From contig NZ_JBKDZH010000023.1 in the NCBI RefSeq assembly GCF_047971185.1, positions 1 to 64,000 on the forward strand: a stretch of 64,000 nt of DNA, given 5' to 3'. This document shows positions 26,022 through 35,604 of the stretch, one piece after another (position 1 is the first letter of the stretch; each line of letters begins with the position of its first letter). The DNA is from Kluyvera sp047971185. GTDB taxonomy: Bacteria; Pseudomonadota; Gammaproteobacteria; Enterobacterales; Enterobacteriaceae. Made by a program: the position numbers and the translations under genes. The notes under the pieces were generated by a model. That model made no database searches. It was given only the letters and a program-made list of their open reading frames with translations, and had not been told where the DNA came from.

Positions 26022-27728
26022 ATGGCAATCGCAATTGGCCTCGATTTTGGCAGTGACTCGGTCCGCGCTCTGGCAGTGGATTGCGCGACGGGGGAAGAAA
26101 TCGCGACCAGCGTTGAGTGGTATCCGCGCTGGCAGGAAGGGCGTTTCTGCGACGCGCCGAACAACCGTTTCCGCCACCACCCGCGCGACTATATTGAATC
26201 GATGGAAGCCGCGCTGAAGGGTGTGCTGGCCGAGCTTTCCAGCGCTCAGCGCGCGGACGTGGTCGGGATTGGCGTCGACAGTACCGGCTCCACCCCAGCG
26301 CCGATTGACGCCGACGGCAACGTGCTGGCGCTGAAAGAGGAGTTCGCCGACAACCCGAACGCCATGTTCGTGCTGTGGAAAGATCACACTGCGGTAGAAG
26401 AAGCGGAAGCCATCACCCGCCTGTGCCACCAGCCGGGCAAAGAAGACTACTCCCGCTATATTGGCGGCATCTACTCCAGCGAATGGTTCTGGGCCAAAAT
26501 TCTCCACGTCACCCGCGAAGACCGCGCCGTGGCGCAGGCTGCCGCCTCGTGGATTGAGCTGTGCGACTGGGTTCCGGCGCTGCTGTCCGGCACCACCCGC
26601 CCGCAGGATATCCGCCGCGGCCGCTGTAGCGCCGGGCATAAATCCCTGTGGCATGAAAGCTGGGGCGGCCTGCCGCCGGCATCGTTCTTCGACGAGTTGG
26701 ATCCGATCCTCAACCAGCATCTGCCCTGCCCGCTGTTTACCGAAACCTGGACCGCCGACGTGCCGGTCGGCACCTTAACGCCGGAATGGGCGGAACGTCT
26801 GGGCCTCTCCACCCAGGTCGCCATTTCCGGCGGCGCGTTCGACTGCCATATGGGCGCGGTCGGCGCCGGTGCGCAGCCTAATGCGCTGGTGAAAGTGATC
26901 GGCACCTCAACCTGCGACATCCTGATTGCCGACAAACAGAGCGTCGGCAACCGCACCGTCAAAGGCATTTGTGGCCAGGTCGACGGCAGCGTGGTGCCGA
27001 ACTTTATCGGCATGGAGGCGGGCCAGTCCGCGTTTGGCGATATCTACGCCTGGTTTGGCCGCGTGCTTGGCTGGCCGCTGGAGCAGCTTGCCGCCCAGCA
27101 TCCGGAGCTGAAAGAGCAGATCAAAGCTAGCCAGAAACAGCTTCTACCGGCGTTGACCGAAGCCTGGGCCGCTAACCCGTCGCTCGACCACCTGCCGGTG
27201 GTGCTCGACTGGTTTAACGGCCGCCGCACGCCGAACGCCAACCAGCGTCTGAAAGGCGTCATTACCGACCTGAACCTCGCCACCGACGCGCCAGCGCTGT
27301 TCGGCGGGCTGATTGCCGCCACCGCCTTCGGCGCGCGCGCCATTATGGAGTGCTTCACCGAGCAGGGTATTCCGGTGAACAACGTGATGGCGCTGGGCGG
27401 CATCGCGCGTAAAAACCGCGTGATCATGCAGGCCTGCTGCGACGTATTAAACCGCCCGCTGCAAATCGTTGCCTCCGATCAGTGCTGCGCGTTGGGCGCT
27501 GCTATCTTCGCCGCCGTCGCCGCTGACGTTTACGCCGATATTCCGGCCGCGCAGGGCAAAATGGCCAGCCGCGTCGAACACACCTTACAGCCGCGCCCGG
27601 CGCAGGCTGCACGCTTTGAAGAACTCTATCAGCGCTACCAGCAATGGGCCGAAAGCGCCGAACACCATTATCTCCCTGCTGCTCCGTCGGAAAAAACCGC
27701 CGCTACCCGCGCAGCCCTGACTCATTAA
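26022..27728 (+). CDS. araB: L-ribulokinase
   Basis: FGGY-family kinase phosphorylating L-ribulose to L-ribulose-5-phosphate. 568 aa, close to the E. coli length. ATG at 26022 (MAIAIGLDFGSDSVRALAVD) follows GGAG; the open frame extends upstream through the promoter but those starts are not credible. The N-terminal DFGSDSVR phosphate-binding motif and the C-terminal GGIARKNRVIMQACCDVL segment (adenosine site) are present. First gene of araBAD. Confidence 0.97.
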   Translation: MAIAIGLDFGSDSVRALAVDCATGEEIATSVEWYPRWQEGRFCDAPNNRFRHHPRDYIESMEAALKGVLAELSSAQRADVVGIGVDSTGSTPAPIDADGNVLALKEEFADNPNAMFVLWKDHTAVEEAEAITRLCHQPGKEDYSRYIGGIYSSEWFWAKILHVTREDRAVAQAAASWIELCDWVPALLSGTTRPQDIRRGRCSAGHKSLWHESWGGLPPASFFDELDPILNQHLPCPLFTETWTADVPVGTLTPEWAERLGLSTQVAISGGAFDCHMGAVGAGAQPNALVKVIGTSTCDILIADKQSVGNRTVKGICGQVDGSVVPNFIGMEAGQSAFGDIYAWFGRVLGWPLEQLAAQHPELKEQIKASQKQLLPALTEAWAANPSLDHLPVVLDWFNGRRTPNANQRLKGVITDLNLATDAPALFGGLIAATAFGARAIMECFTEQGIPVNNVMALGGIARKNRVIMQACCDVLNRPLQIVASDQCCALGAAIFAAVAADVYADIPAAQGKMASRVEHTLQPRPAQAARFEELYQRYQQWAESAEHHYLPAAPSEKTAATRAALTH

Positions 27729-27739
27729 AGGATACGAAT

Positions 27740-29242
27740 ATGACCGTTTTTGATAATTATGAAGTGTGGTTTGTCATTGGTAGCCAGCACCTGTATGGGC
27801 CGGAAACGCTGCGTCAGGTGACGCAAAACGCGGAGCACGTGGTTAACGCGCTGAACGCCGAAGGCAAGCTCCCGTGCAAACTGGTGCTGAAGCCGCTGGG
27901 CACCCGCCCGGATGAAATTACCGCCATCTGCCGCGACGCGAACTACGACCAGAAGTGTGCCGGTATGGTCGTCTGGCTGCACACCTTCTCCCCGGCGAAG
28001 ATGTGGATCAACGGCCTGGCCATCCTCAACAAACCGCTGCTGCAGTTCCACACCCAGTTCAACGCCTCCCTGCCGTGGGACAGCATCGATATGGACTTCA
28101 TGAACCTGAACCAGACCGCGCACGGCGGCCGCGAGTTCGGCTTTATCGGCGCGCGCATGCGTCAGCAGCACAGCGTGGTCACCGGCCACTGGCAGGACAA
28201 ACGTGCGCAGGAGCGTATCGGTTCGTGGATGCGTCAGGCGGTGTCTAAACTGGATACCCGCCAGCTGAAAGTGTGCCGCTTTGGCGACAACATGCGTGAA
28301 GTGGCGGTCACCGACGGTGATAAAGTCGCCGCGCAGATCAAATTCGGCTTCTCCGTCAACACCTGGGCGGTGGGCGACCTGGTGCAGGTGGTTAACGCCG
28401 TGACCGACGGCGAAATCAACGCGCTGATCGACGAGTACGAAAGCAGCTACCGCTTCACCGCAGCCACCCAGGTTAACGGCGACAAGCGCCAGAACGTGCT
28501 GGACGCCGCGCGTATCGAACTGGGGATGAAACGCTTCCTCGAAGAAGGCGGCTTCCACGCCTTCACCACCACCTTTGAAGATTTGCACGGCCTGAAGCAG
28601 CTACCGGGCCTCGCCGTGCAGCGCCTGATGCAGCAGGGCTACGGCTTTGCGGGCGAAGGCGACTGGAAAACCGCCGCCCTGCTTCGCATTATGAAAGTGA
28701 TGTCGACCGGTCTACAGGGCGGCACCTCCTTTATGGAAGACTATACCTACCACTTCAACGGGGGTAACGACCTGGTGCTCGGCTCGCACATGCTGGAAGT
28801 GTGCCCGTCTATCGCGGTGGAAGAGAAACCACTGCTCGACGTCCAGCACCTCGGCATCGGCGGCAAGGCCGATCCGGCGCGTCTGATCTTCAACACCCAG
28901 ACCGGCCCGGCGATCGTCGCCAGCATGATCGATCTTGGCGATCGCTATCGTCTGCTGGTTAACACCATCGAAACCGTGAAAACCCCGCACGACCTGCCGA
29001 AGCTGCCGGTGGCCAACGCGCTGTGGAAAGCGCACCCGAGCCTCGAAACCGCCTCTGAAGCGTGGATTGTGGCGGGCGGCGCGCACCACACCGTGTTCAG
29101 CCACGCGCTGACGCTGGACGATATGCGCCAGTTCGCCGAGCTGCACGACATTGAGATTGCGGTCATCGACAACGACACCCGCATGCCGGCCTTTAAAGAC
29201 GCGCTGCGCTGGAACGAAGTGTATTACGGGTCTAAACGCTAA
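27740..29242 (+). CDS. araA: L-arabinose isomerase
   Basis: Converts L-arabinose to L-ribulose in the cytoplasm, Mn-dependent, hexameric. 500 aa from the ATG at 27740 (MTVFDNYEVWFVIGSQHLYG), exactly the E. coli size. Active-site stretches include ATQVNGDKRQN, LEEGGFHAFTTTFEDLHG (metal Glu), SFMEDYTYHF (second Glu) and AHHTVFSH near the C-terminus. It lies 11 bp after araB. Confidence 0.98.
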   Translation: MTVFDNYEVWFVIGSQHLYGPETLRQVTQNAEHVVNALNAEGKLPCKLVLKPLGTRPDEITAICRDANYDQKCAGMVVWLHTFSPAKMWINGLAILNKPLLQFHTQFNASLPWDSIDMDFMNLNQTAHGGREFGFIGARMRQQHSVVTGHWQDKRAQERIGSWMRQAVSKLDTRQLKVCRFGDNMREVAVTDGDKVAAQIKFGFSVNTWAVGDLVQVVNAVTDGEINALIDEYESSYRFTAATQVNGDKRQNVLDAARIELGMKRFLEEGGFHAFTTTFEDLHGLKQLPGLAVQRLMQQGYGFAGEGDWKTAALLRIMKVMSTGLQGGTSFMEDYTYHFNGGNDLVLGSHMLEVCPSIAVEEKPLLDVQHLGIGGKADPARLIFNTQTGPAIVASMIDLGDRYRLLVNTIETVKTPHDLPKLPVANALWKAHPSLETASEAWIVAGGAHHTVFSHALTLDDMRQFAELHDIEIAVIDNDTRMPAFKDALRWNEVYYGSKR

Positions 29243-29251
29243 GCCGCTTTC

Positions 29252-29329
29252 CCCTCACCCTAACCCTCTCCCCACAGGGGAGAGGGAACCGATCCCGCCT
29301 TTCCCTCCGGGAGAGGGCCGGGGTGAGGG
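29252..29329. repeat. Nested GC-rich palindrome between araA and araD
   Basis: Outer arms CCCTCACCC (29252-29260) and GGGTGAGGG (29321-29329) enclose a perfect 10-bp hairpin CCCTCTCCCC/GGGGAGAGGG (29264-29286) and a shorter CCCTC/GAGGG hairpin near 29303-29317. This is an intergenic repeat family seen in several enterobacteria. Located inside the araBAD transcript, where it could limit read-through or protect the araBA mRNA 3' end. Confidence 0.8.
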
Positions 29330-29341
29330 AAATCCAGCATC

Positions 29342-29375
29342 GTAGGCCGGATAAGCGAAGCGCCATCCGGCATTC
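29342..29375. repeat. REP element before araD
   Basis: Single REP palindrome beginning GTAGGCCGGATAAGCG with its GCGCCATCCGGC half, ending about 10 bp upstream of araD. The same repeat type occurs at 4764-4840. REP elements are also found between araA and araD in E. coli. Confidence 0.85.
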
Positions 29376-29385
29376 AGGAGTTAAC

Positions 29386-30081
29386 ATGCTAGAAGATCTT
29401 AAACGTCAGGTACTCGAAGCCAATCTGGCCCTGCCCAAACACAATCTGGTCACCCTGACCTGGGGCAACGTCAGCGCCGTCAACCGCGAGCGCGGCGTGC
29501 TGGTGATTAAGCCCTCCGGCGTCGACTACAGCGTGATGAGCGCCGAAGATATGGTGGTGGTCAGCCTCGAAACCGGCGAAGTCGTGGAAGGTAATAAAAA
29601 ACCCTCTTCCGATACGCCCACCCACCGTCTGCTGTATCAGGCATTTCCGACCCTCGGCGGCATTGTGCACACCCACTCGCGCCACGCCACCATCTGGGCG
29701 CAGGCCGGGCAGCCGATTCCCGCTACCGGTACCACCCACGCCGACTATTTTTACGGCTCGGTGCCCTGCACGCGCCTGATGACCGATGAGGAAATCAACG
29801 GCGACTACGAATGGGAAACCGGCGCGGTGATCGTCGAAACCTTCCGCCAGAACGGTATCGACCCGGCGCAGATGCCCGGCGTGCTGGTCCACTCCCACGG
29901 CCCGTTTGCGTGGGGTAAAAACGCCGAGGACGCGGTACATAACGCCATCGTGCTGGAAGAGATCGCCTATATGGGCATCTTCTGCCGCCAACTGGCGCCG
30001 CAGTTACCGGAGATGCAGCAGACGCTGCTAGACAAACATTATTTACGCAAGCACGGCGCGAAAGCGTATTACGGGCAGTAG
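29386..30081 (+). CDS. araD: L-ribulose-5-phosphate 4-epimerase
   Basis: Zn-dependent class II aldolase-fold epimerase making D-xylulose-5-phosphate. 231 aa from the ATG at 29386 (MLEDLKRQVLEANLALPKHN), with AGGAG upstream. The zinc-binding histidines are in GGIVHTHSRHATIW (about 91-104) and GVLVHSHGPFAWG (about 166-178); the catalytic-acid Asp/Tyr regions are conserved. Last gene of araBAD, separated from araA by about 140 bp of repeats, which probably lowers its expression relative to araBA. Confidence 0.97.
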   Translation: MLEDLKRQVLEANLALPKHNLVTLTWGNVSAVNRERGVLVIKPSGVDYSVMSAEDMVVVSLETGEVVEGNKKPSSDTPTHRLLYQAFPTLGGIVHTHSRHATIWAQAGQPIPATGTTHADYFYGSVPCTRLMTDEEINGDYEWETGAVIVETFRQNGIDPAQMPGVLVHSHGPFAWGKNAEDAVHNAIVLEEIAYMGIFCRQLAPQLPEMQQTLLDKHYLRKHGAKAYYGQ

Positions 30082-30109
30082 CCCGGACGAGGCGCAGCCG
30101 ACGCCGGGA
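30078..30109. repeat. REP element overlapping the araD stop
   Basis: GTAGCCCGGACGAGGCG with CGACGCCGGGA. The palindrome starts within the araD stop codon. Confidence 0.75.
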
Positions 30110-30124
30110 TCTTACCGGCAACAC

Positions 30125-30140
30125 CTGTATAAAACACCAG
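30125..30140 (+). promoter_or_regulatory. LexA-like box upstream of polB
   Basis: CTGTATAAAACACCAG, one mismatch from the SOS consensus CTGT-N8-ACAG (CCAG in the right half). E. coli polB (dinA) has CTGTATAAAACCACAG at the same place. The box also contains a TATAAA-like -10. Confidence 0.7.
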
Positions 30141-30151
30141 CATTCACATCA

Positions 30152-30181
30152 AAACCAGGCTATACTCAAGCCTGGTTTTTT
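30152..30181 (+). terminator. araBAD terminator
   Basis: Stem AAACCAGGC/GCCTGGTTT around a 9-base loop, followed by T (30175-30181). It lies about 70 bp after araD and only 17 bp before the polB start, so the polB transcript must start upstream and pass through it. Confidence 0.75.
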
Positions 30182-30197
30182 GTTGATGAGAGCACGC

Positions 30198-32555
30198 GTG
30201 ACGCAGCCACAAGCCGGTTTCTTACTCACCCGTCACTGGCGGGACACCCCACAAGGTACAGAGCTAACGTTCTGGCTAGCGACTGACAACGGCCCGCTAC
30301 AGGTTACCCTGCCGCCGCAGGAGTCGGTGGCGTTTATACCCAAGGCCCAGCGCGCTCAGGTTGAACGCCTGCTGCACGGCGAAAACGGGGTGCGCCTGGC
30401 ACCGCTCGCCCTCAAAGACTTCCACCGCCAGCCGGTTTTCGGCCTGTACTGCCGCGCCCATCGCCAGCTGATGCGGCTGGAAAAAGTGCTGCGCGAAAAC
30501 GGCGTCACCGTCTACGAAGCCGATATCCGTCCGCCGGAGCGCTACCTGATGGAGCGCTTTATCACCGCACCGGTGTGGGTTGAGGGGACGCCGCGCGGCA
30601 ACGCGCTGGTGAACGCCCGCATGAAGCCCAATCCGGATTACCGCCCGCCGCTAAAATGGGTGTCGCTGGATATCGAAACCAGCCGCCACGGCGAACTGTA
30701 CTGCATCGGGCTGGAGGGCTGCGGGCAGCGTACCGTCTATATGCTCGGTAGCCCGCCGGAGCAGCCGCCGGCGGTTGATTTTCACCTTGAGTACGTGGCC
30801 AGCCGCCCGCTGCTGCTGGAAAAGCTCAACGCCTGGTTTACACAGCACGATCCGGACGTGCTGATTGGCTGGAACGTGGTGCAGTTTGACCTGCGGGTGC
30901 TGCAAAAAAGCGCCGAGCGCTATAAGGTGCCGCTGCTGCTGGGCCGCGGCGGCAGCGAGCTGGAGTGGCGCGAGCACGGCTTTAAGAACGGCGTGTTCTT
31001 CGCACAGGCCACAGGGCGGCTGATTATCGACGGTATCGAGGCGCTGAAATCCGCCTTCTGGAACTTTACTTCGTTTTCGCTGGAAAACGTCGCCCGCAAG
31101 CTGCTGGGGGAAGGTAAGGCCATCGATAACCCGTGGGACCGGATGGACGAAATTGACCGCCGTTTCGCCGAAGATAAGCCCGCGCTGGCCACCTATAACC
31201 TCAAAGACTGCGAGCTGGTCACGCGCATTTTCCACAAAACCGAGATCATGCCGTTCCTGCTTGAACGCGCCACGGTCAACGGGCTGGCGGTAGACCGGCA
31301 CGGCGGCTCGGTGGCAGCCTTCAGCCACCTCTATTTTCCGCGCATGCATCGCCTCGGCTACGTCGCGCCGAATCTGGGCGAAGTGCCGCCGCAGGCCAGC
31401 CCCGGCGGCTACGTCATGGACTCCCGTCCCGGACTGTATGATTCCGTACTGGTTCTCGACTACAAAAGCCTGTACCCGTCGATCATCCGCTCGTTCCTGA
31501 TAGACCCGGTTGGGCTGATTGAAGGCATGGCGCATCCGGACGCCGCACACAGCACCGAAGGCTTCCTCGACGCCTGGTTTTCGCGCGATAAGCACTGCCT
31601 GCCGGGGATCGTCAGCCAGATCTGGCACGCCCGCGATGACGCCAAGCAGCATAAAAACAAACCGCTATCGCAGGCGCTGAAGATCATCATGAACGCCTTC
31701 TATGGCGTACTGGGCACCAGCGCCTGCCGCTTTTTCGATCCGCGGCTGGCATCGTCGATCACCATGCGCGGCCACGCGATCATGCGCCAGACCCGGGCGC
31801 TGATTGAGTCTCAGGGCTATGACGTGATTTACGGCGACACCGACTCCACCTTCGTCTGGCTCAAACGTGCCCACGGTGAAGAAGAGGCGGCGACGATTGG
31901 CCGCTCGCTGGTGAATTTTGTGAACCAGTGGTGGGCCGATGAACTGCAAAAAAGCGGCCTGACCAGCACGCTGGAGCTGGAGTTTGAAACCCACTTCTGC
32001 CGCTTCCTGATGCCAACCATCCGCGGCGCCGATACCGGCAGTAAGAAACGCTATGCGGGGATGATTCAGGAGGGCGACGCGCAGCGGATGTTGTACAAAG
32101 GGCTGGAGACCGTGCGCACCGACTGGACGCCGCTGGCGCAGCAGTTCCAGCAGGCGCTGTATCTGCGCATTTTCCGCAACGAACCGTACCGCGATTTTAT
32201 CCTTGAAACTATTGATAAGCTGATGAACGGAGAGCTTGACGACCAGCTGGTGTATCGCAAGCAGCTGCGGCGTCCACTGGCAGAGTATCAGCGTAATGTG
32301 CCGCCCCACGTGCGCGCTGCGCGCCTTGCTGATGAACAGAACGTGCGGTTAGGGCGTCCGCAGCAGTACCAGCAGCGCGGCAGCATTCGCTACGTCTGGA
32401 CCACCAACGGCCCGGAGCCGCTGGCATATCAGCAGTCGCCGCTCGACTACGATCACTATCTCACCAAACAATTAGCCCCCGTCGCCGAAGGAATTCTCCC
32501 CTTTGTTGACGACGATTTTGCTACAATAGTGACGGGGCAACTGGGGTTGTTTTGA
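30198..32555 (+). CDS. polB: DNA polymerase II
   Basis: SOS-inducible family B polymerase with 3'-5' exonuclease proofreading, used in replication restart and lesion bypass. I chose the GTG at 30198 (V/MTQPQAGFLLTRHWRDTP, 785 aa), which aligns with the E. coli start and has a GATGAGAG site upstream; an ATG at 30186 lacks one. Exonuclease motif LDIETSRHGELYCIG is at about 161, ExoII near IGWNVVQFDLR and ExoIII near NLKDCELV. Polymerase motif A is VLDYKSLYPSIIR, B KIIMNAFYGVLG and C YGDTDSTFVW. C-terminal GQLGLF is the beta-clamp-binding peptide. Confidence 0.96.
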   Translation: MTQPQAGFLLTRHWRDTPQGTELTFWLATDNGPLQVTLPPQESVAFIPKAQRAQVERLLHGENGVRLAPLALKDFHRQPVFGLYCRAHRQLMRLEKVLRENGVTVYEADIRPPERYLMERFITAPVWVEGTPRGNALVNARMKPNPDYRPPLKWVSLDIETSRHGELYCIGLEGCGQRTVYMLGSPPEQPPAVDFHLEYVASRPLLLEKLNAWFTQHDPDVLIGWNVVQFDLRVLQKSAERYKVPLLLGRGGSELEWREHGFKNGVFFAQATGRLIIDGIEALKSAFWNFTSFSLENVARKLLGEGKAIDNPWDRMDEIDRRFAEDKPALATYNLKDCELVTRIFHKTEIMPFLLERATVNGLAVDRHGGSVAAFSHLYFPRMHRLGYVAPNLGEVPPQASPGGYVMDSRPGLYDSVLVLDYKSLYPSIIRSFLIDPVGLIEGMAHPDAAHSTEGFLDAWFSRDKHCLPGIVSQIWHARDDAKQHKNKPLSQALKIIMNAFYGVLGTSACRFFDPRLASSITMRGHAIMRQTRALIESQGYDVIYGDTDSTFVWLKRAHGEEEAATIGRSLVNFVNQWWADELQKSGLTSTLELEFETHFCRFLMPTIRGADTGSKKRYAGMIQEGDAQRMLYKGLETVRTDWTPLAQQFQQALYLRIFRNEPYRDFILETIDKLMNGELDDQLVYRKQLRRPLAEYQRNVPPHVRAARLADEQNVRLGRPQQYQQRGSIRYVWTTNGPEPLAYQQSPLDYDHYLTKQLAPVAEGILPFVDDDFATIVTGQLGLF

Positions 32556-32685
32556 CAGGTGACTAACGTCCCGCCATCCAGTACCATAGCGCCCTTTCCA
32601 TTCCTGGACCAAATTCACTCGCCGCCTCCTCTCAGGTGGTGGCTGAATATTGCCTGCAATTTATTAAAGATAGAGCCGAACACAT

Positions 32686-35592
32686 ATGCCTTTTACACTT
32701 GGTCAACGTTGGATCAGCGATACAGAAAGCGAACTGGGACTTGGTACTGTTGTTGCAATGGATGCACGCACCGTCACCCTGCTCTTTCCGGCAACCGGAG
32801 AGAATCGTCTGTACGCCCGTAGCGACTCCCCTGTGACCCGCGTCATGTTCAATCCCGGCGACACGATCACAAGCCATGAAGGCTGGCAGCTGCTCGTTGA
32901 TGAAGTAAAAGAAGAAAATGGTCTGCTGGCGTATATCGGAACGCGCCAGGACACCGAAGAAGCCAACGTCATGCTGCGCGAAGTGCTGCTCGACAGCAAA
33001 CTGGTGTTCAGCAAACCGCAGGACCGCCTGTTTGCCGGGCAAATCGACCGTATGGACCGCTTCGCCCTGCGCTACCGCGCGCGTAAATACCAGAGCGAGC
33101 AGTACCGTATGCCGTGGAGCGGCCTGCGCGGCCAGCGTACCAGCCTGATCCCGCACCAGCTCAACATCGCCCATGACGTCGGCCGCCGCCATGCGCCGCG
33201 CGTGCTGCTGGCCGATGAAGTGGGTCTGGGTAAAACCATTGAAGCCGGGATGATCCTGCACCAGCAGCTGCTCTCCGGTGCCGCCCAGCGCGTGCTGATT
33301 ATCGTACCGGAAACGCTGCAACATCAGTGGCTGGTGGAAATGCTGCGCCGCTTCAACCTGCGCTTCGCGCTGTTCGACGACGAACGCTACGCCGAAGCCC
33401 AGCACGACGCCTACAACCCGTTTGAAACCGAACAGCTGGTGATCTGCTCGCTGGACTTCGTGCGCCGCAACAAGCAGCGCCTGGAGCATCTGTGCGACGC
33501 TGAGTGGGACCTGATGGTGGTCGACGAAGCCCACCACCTGGTGTGGAGCGAAGACGCGCCAAGCCGCGAATATCTGGCCATTGAAGAGCTGGCCGAGCGC
33601 GTGCCGGGCGTTCTGCTGCTGACCGCAACCCCGGAACAGCTGGGGATGGAAAGCCACTTCGCCCGCCTGCGCCTGCTGGACCCGAACCGTTTCCACGATT
33701 TCGAGCAGTTCGTGGAAGAACAGCAAAACTATCGTCCGGTGGCCGACGCCGTCGCGCTGCTGCTGGCTGGCAATAAGCTCAGCAACGACGAGCTGAACAT
33801 GCTGGGCGAGCTGATTGGCGAGCAGGATATCGAAGCGCTGCTGCAAACCGCCAATAGCGATCGCGACGGCGCTGAAGCCGCGCGCCAGGAACTGATTAGC
33901 ATGCTGATGGACCGCCACGGCACCAGCCGCGTGCTGTTCCGCAACACCCGTAACGGCGTGAAGGGCTTCCCGAAGCGCGAGCTGCACACCATCAAGCTGC
34001 CGCTGCCGGCGCAGTACCAGACGGCGATTAAAGTCTCCGGGATTATGGGCGCTCGTAAAAGCGCGGAAGAGCGCGCCCGCGACATGCTCTATCCGGAACA
34101 GATTTATCAGGAATTTGAAGGTGATACCGGTACCTGGTGGAACTTCGACCCGCGCGTTGAATGGCTGATGGGCTACCTGACCAGCCACCGCTCGCAGAAA
34201 GTGCTGGTGATCTGCGCCAAAGCCGCCACCGCGCTCCAGCTGGAGCAGGTGCTGCGCGAGCGTGAAGGCATCCGCGCCGCCGTGTTCCATGAAGGCATGT
34301 CGATTATTGAACGCGATCGCGCCGCCGCCTGGTTTGGCGAAGAAGACAGCGGCGCGCAGGTGCTGCTGTGCTCGGAAATCGGTTCTGAAGGCCGTAACTT
34401 CCAGTTCGCCAGCAACCTGGTGATGTTCGATCTGCCGTTCAACCCGGACCTGCTGGAGCAGCGTATTGGCCGTCTCGACCGTATCGGCCAGGCGCACGAT
34501 ATTCAGATCCACGTGCCTTATTTAGAGAAAACCGCGCAGTCGGTACTGGTGCGCTGGTATCACGAAGGTCTGGACGCGTTCGAGCACACCTGCCCGACCG
34601 GCCGCACCATTTATGACAGCGTCCACGACCAGCTGATTACCTATCTGGCCGCGCCGGAAACCACCGATGGCTTCGACGATCTGATCAAAGCCAGCCGCGA
34701 GCAGCATGACGCCCTGAAGGCACAGCTGGAGCAGGGCCGCGACCGTCTGCTGGAGATCCACTCCAACGGCGGCGAAAAGGCGCAGAAGCTGGCAGAAAGC
34801 ATTGAAGAGCAGGATGACGACACCAACCTGATCGCCTTCGCTATGAACCTGTTCGATATCGTTGGCATTAACCAGGACGACCGCGGCGAGAACCTGATCG
34901 TGCTGACGCCGTCCGACCATATGCTGGTACCTGACTTCCCGGGCCTGCCGGAAGATGGCTGCACCGTGACCTTCGAGCGTGATATCGCGCTGTCCCGTGA
35001 AGACGCGCAGTTCCTGACCTGGGAACATCCGCTGATTCACAACGGCCTGGATCTGATCCTCTCCGGCGATACCGGCAGCAGCACCCTTTCGCTGCTGAAA
35101 AGCAAGGCGCTGCCGGTCGGTACGCTGCTGCTGGAGCTGATCTACGTGGTAGAAGCGCAGGCGCCGAAGCAGCTGCAGCTCAACCGCTTCCTGCCGCCGA
35201 CGCCGGTACGTATGCTGCTGGACAAGAACGGCACCAACCTCGCCGCGCAGGTCGAGTTTGAAACCTTCAACCGTCAGCTCAGCGCAGTGAACCGGCATAC
35301 CGGCAGCAAGCTGGTGAACGCGGTACAGCAGGATGTGCACACCATTCTGCAAAAAGGCGAAATGCAGATTGAGAAAGCGGCGCAGGCGCTGATTGCCGCG
35401 GCCCGTGAAGAAGCGGACGAGAAACTGAGCGCCGAGCTGTCGCGTCTGGAAGCGCTGAAAGCGGTGAACCCGAACATCCGTGACGATGAGCTTTCAGCGA
35501 TTGAAAGCAACCGTCAGCAGGTGATGGAAAGCCTGTCGCAGGCGGGATGGCGTCTGGACGCGCTGCGTCTGATCGTCGTCACTCACCAGTAA
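32686..35592 (+). CDS. rapA: RNA polymerase-associated ATPase RapA
   Basis: Swi2/Snf2 ATPase that binds core RNA polymerase and promotes its recycling. 968 aa, identical length to E. coli. The N-terminal Tudor-like domains (about 1-110) precede the helicase core. Walker A is LADEVGLGKTIEAGMIL (about 172-188), DEAH box VVDEAHHLVW (about 278-287), and motif VI EQRIGRLDRIGQ (about 600-611). The C-terminal RapA-specific region (about 650-968) is complete. The 130 bp upstream to polB holds no gene. Confidence 0.97.
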   Translation: MPFTLGQRWISDTESELGLGTVVAMDARTVTLLFPATGENRLYARSDSPVTRVMFNPGDTITSHEGWQLLVDEVKEENGLLAYIGTRQDTEEANVMLREVLLDSKLVFSKPQDRLFAGQIDRMDRFALRYRARKYQSEQYRMPWSGLRGQRTSLIPHQLNIAHDVGRRHAPRVLLADEVGLGKTIEAGMILHQQLLSGAAQRVLIIVPETLQHQWLVEMLRRFNLRFALFDDERYAEAQHDAYNPFETEQLVICSLDFVRRNKQRLEHLCDAEWDLMVVDEAHHLVWSEDAPSREYLAIEELAERVPGVLLLTATPEQLGMESHFARLRLLDPNRFHDFEQFVEEQQNYRPVADAVALLLAGNKLSNDELNMLGELIGEQDIEALLQTANSDRDGAEAARQELISMLMDRHGTSRVLFRNTRNGVKGFPKRELHTIKLPLPAQYQTAIKVSGIMGARKSAEERARDMLYPEQIYQEFEGDTGTWWNFDPRVEWLMGYLTSHRSQKVLVICAKAATALQLEQVLREREGIRAAVFHEGMSIIERDRAAAWFGEEDSGAQVLLCSEIGSEGRNFQFASNLVMFDLPFNPDLLEQRIGRLDRIGQAHDIQIHVPYLEKTAQSVLVRWYHEGLDAFEHTCPTGRTIYDSVHDQLITYLAAPETTDGFDDLIKASREQHDALKAQLEQGRDRLLEIHSNGGEKAQKLAESIEEQDDDTNLIAFAMNLFDIVGINQDDRGENLIVLTPSDHMLVPDFPGLPEDGCTVTFERDIALSREDAQFLTWEHPLIHNGLDLILSGDTGSSTLSLLKSKALPVGTLLLELIYVVEAQAPKQLQLNRFLPPTPVRMLLDKNGTNLAAQVEFETFNRQLSAVNRHTGSKLVNAVQQDVHTILQKGEMQIEKAAQALIAAAREEADEKLSAELSRLEALKAVNPNIRDDELSAIESNRQQVMESLSQAGWRLDALRLIVVTHQ

Positions 35593-35604
35593 CAGGAGCC
35601 CGCT

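Noticed and set aside
29252..29329. CRISPR-like or mobile-element remnant
   Set aside because: No spaced direct repeats, no transposase and no target duplication; it is a nested palindrome of a known intergenic type.
32632..34512. 626-codon open frame on the minus strand inside rapA
   Set aside because: It is a shadow of the well-supported rapA gene in GC-rich sequence; low-complexity His/Gln/Ala-rich translation with no family match.
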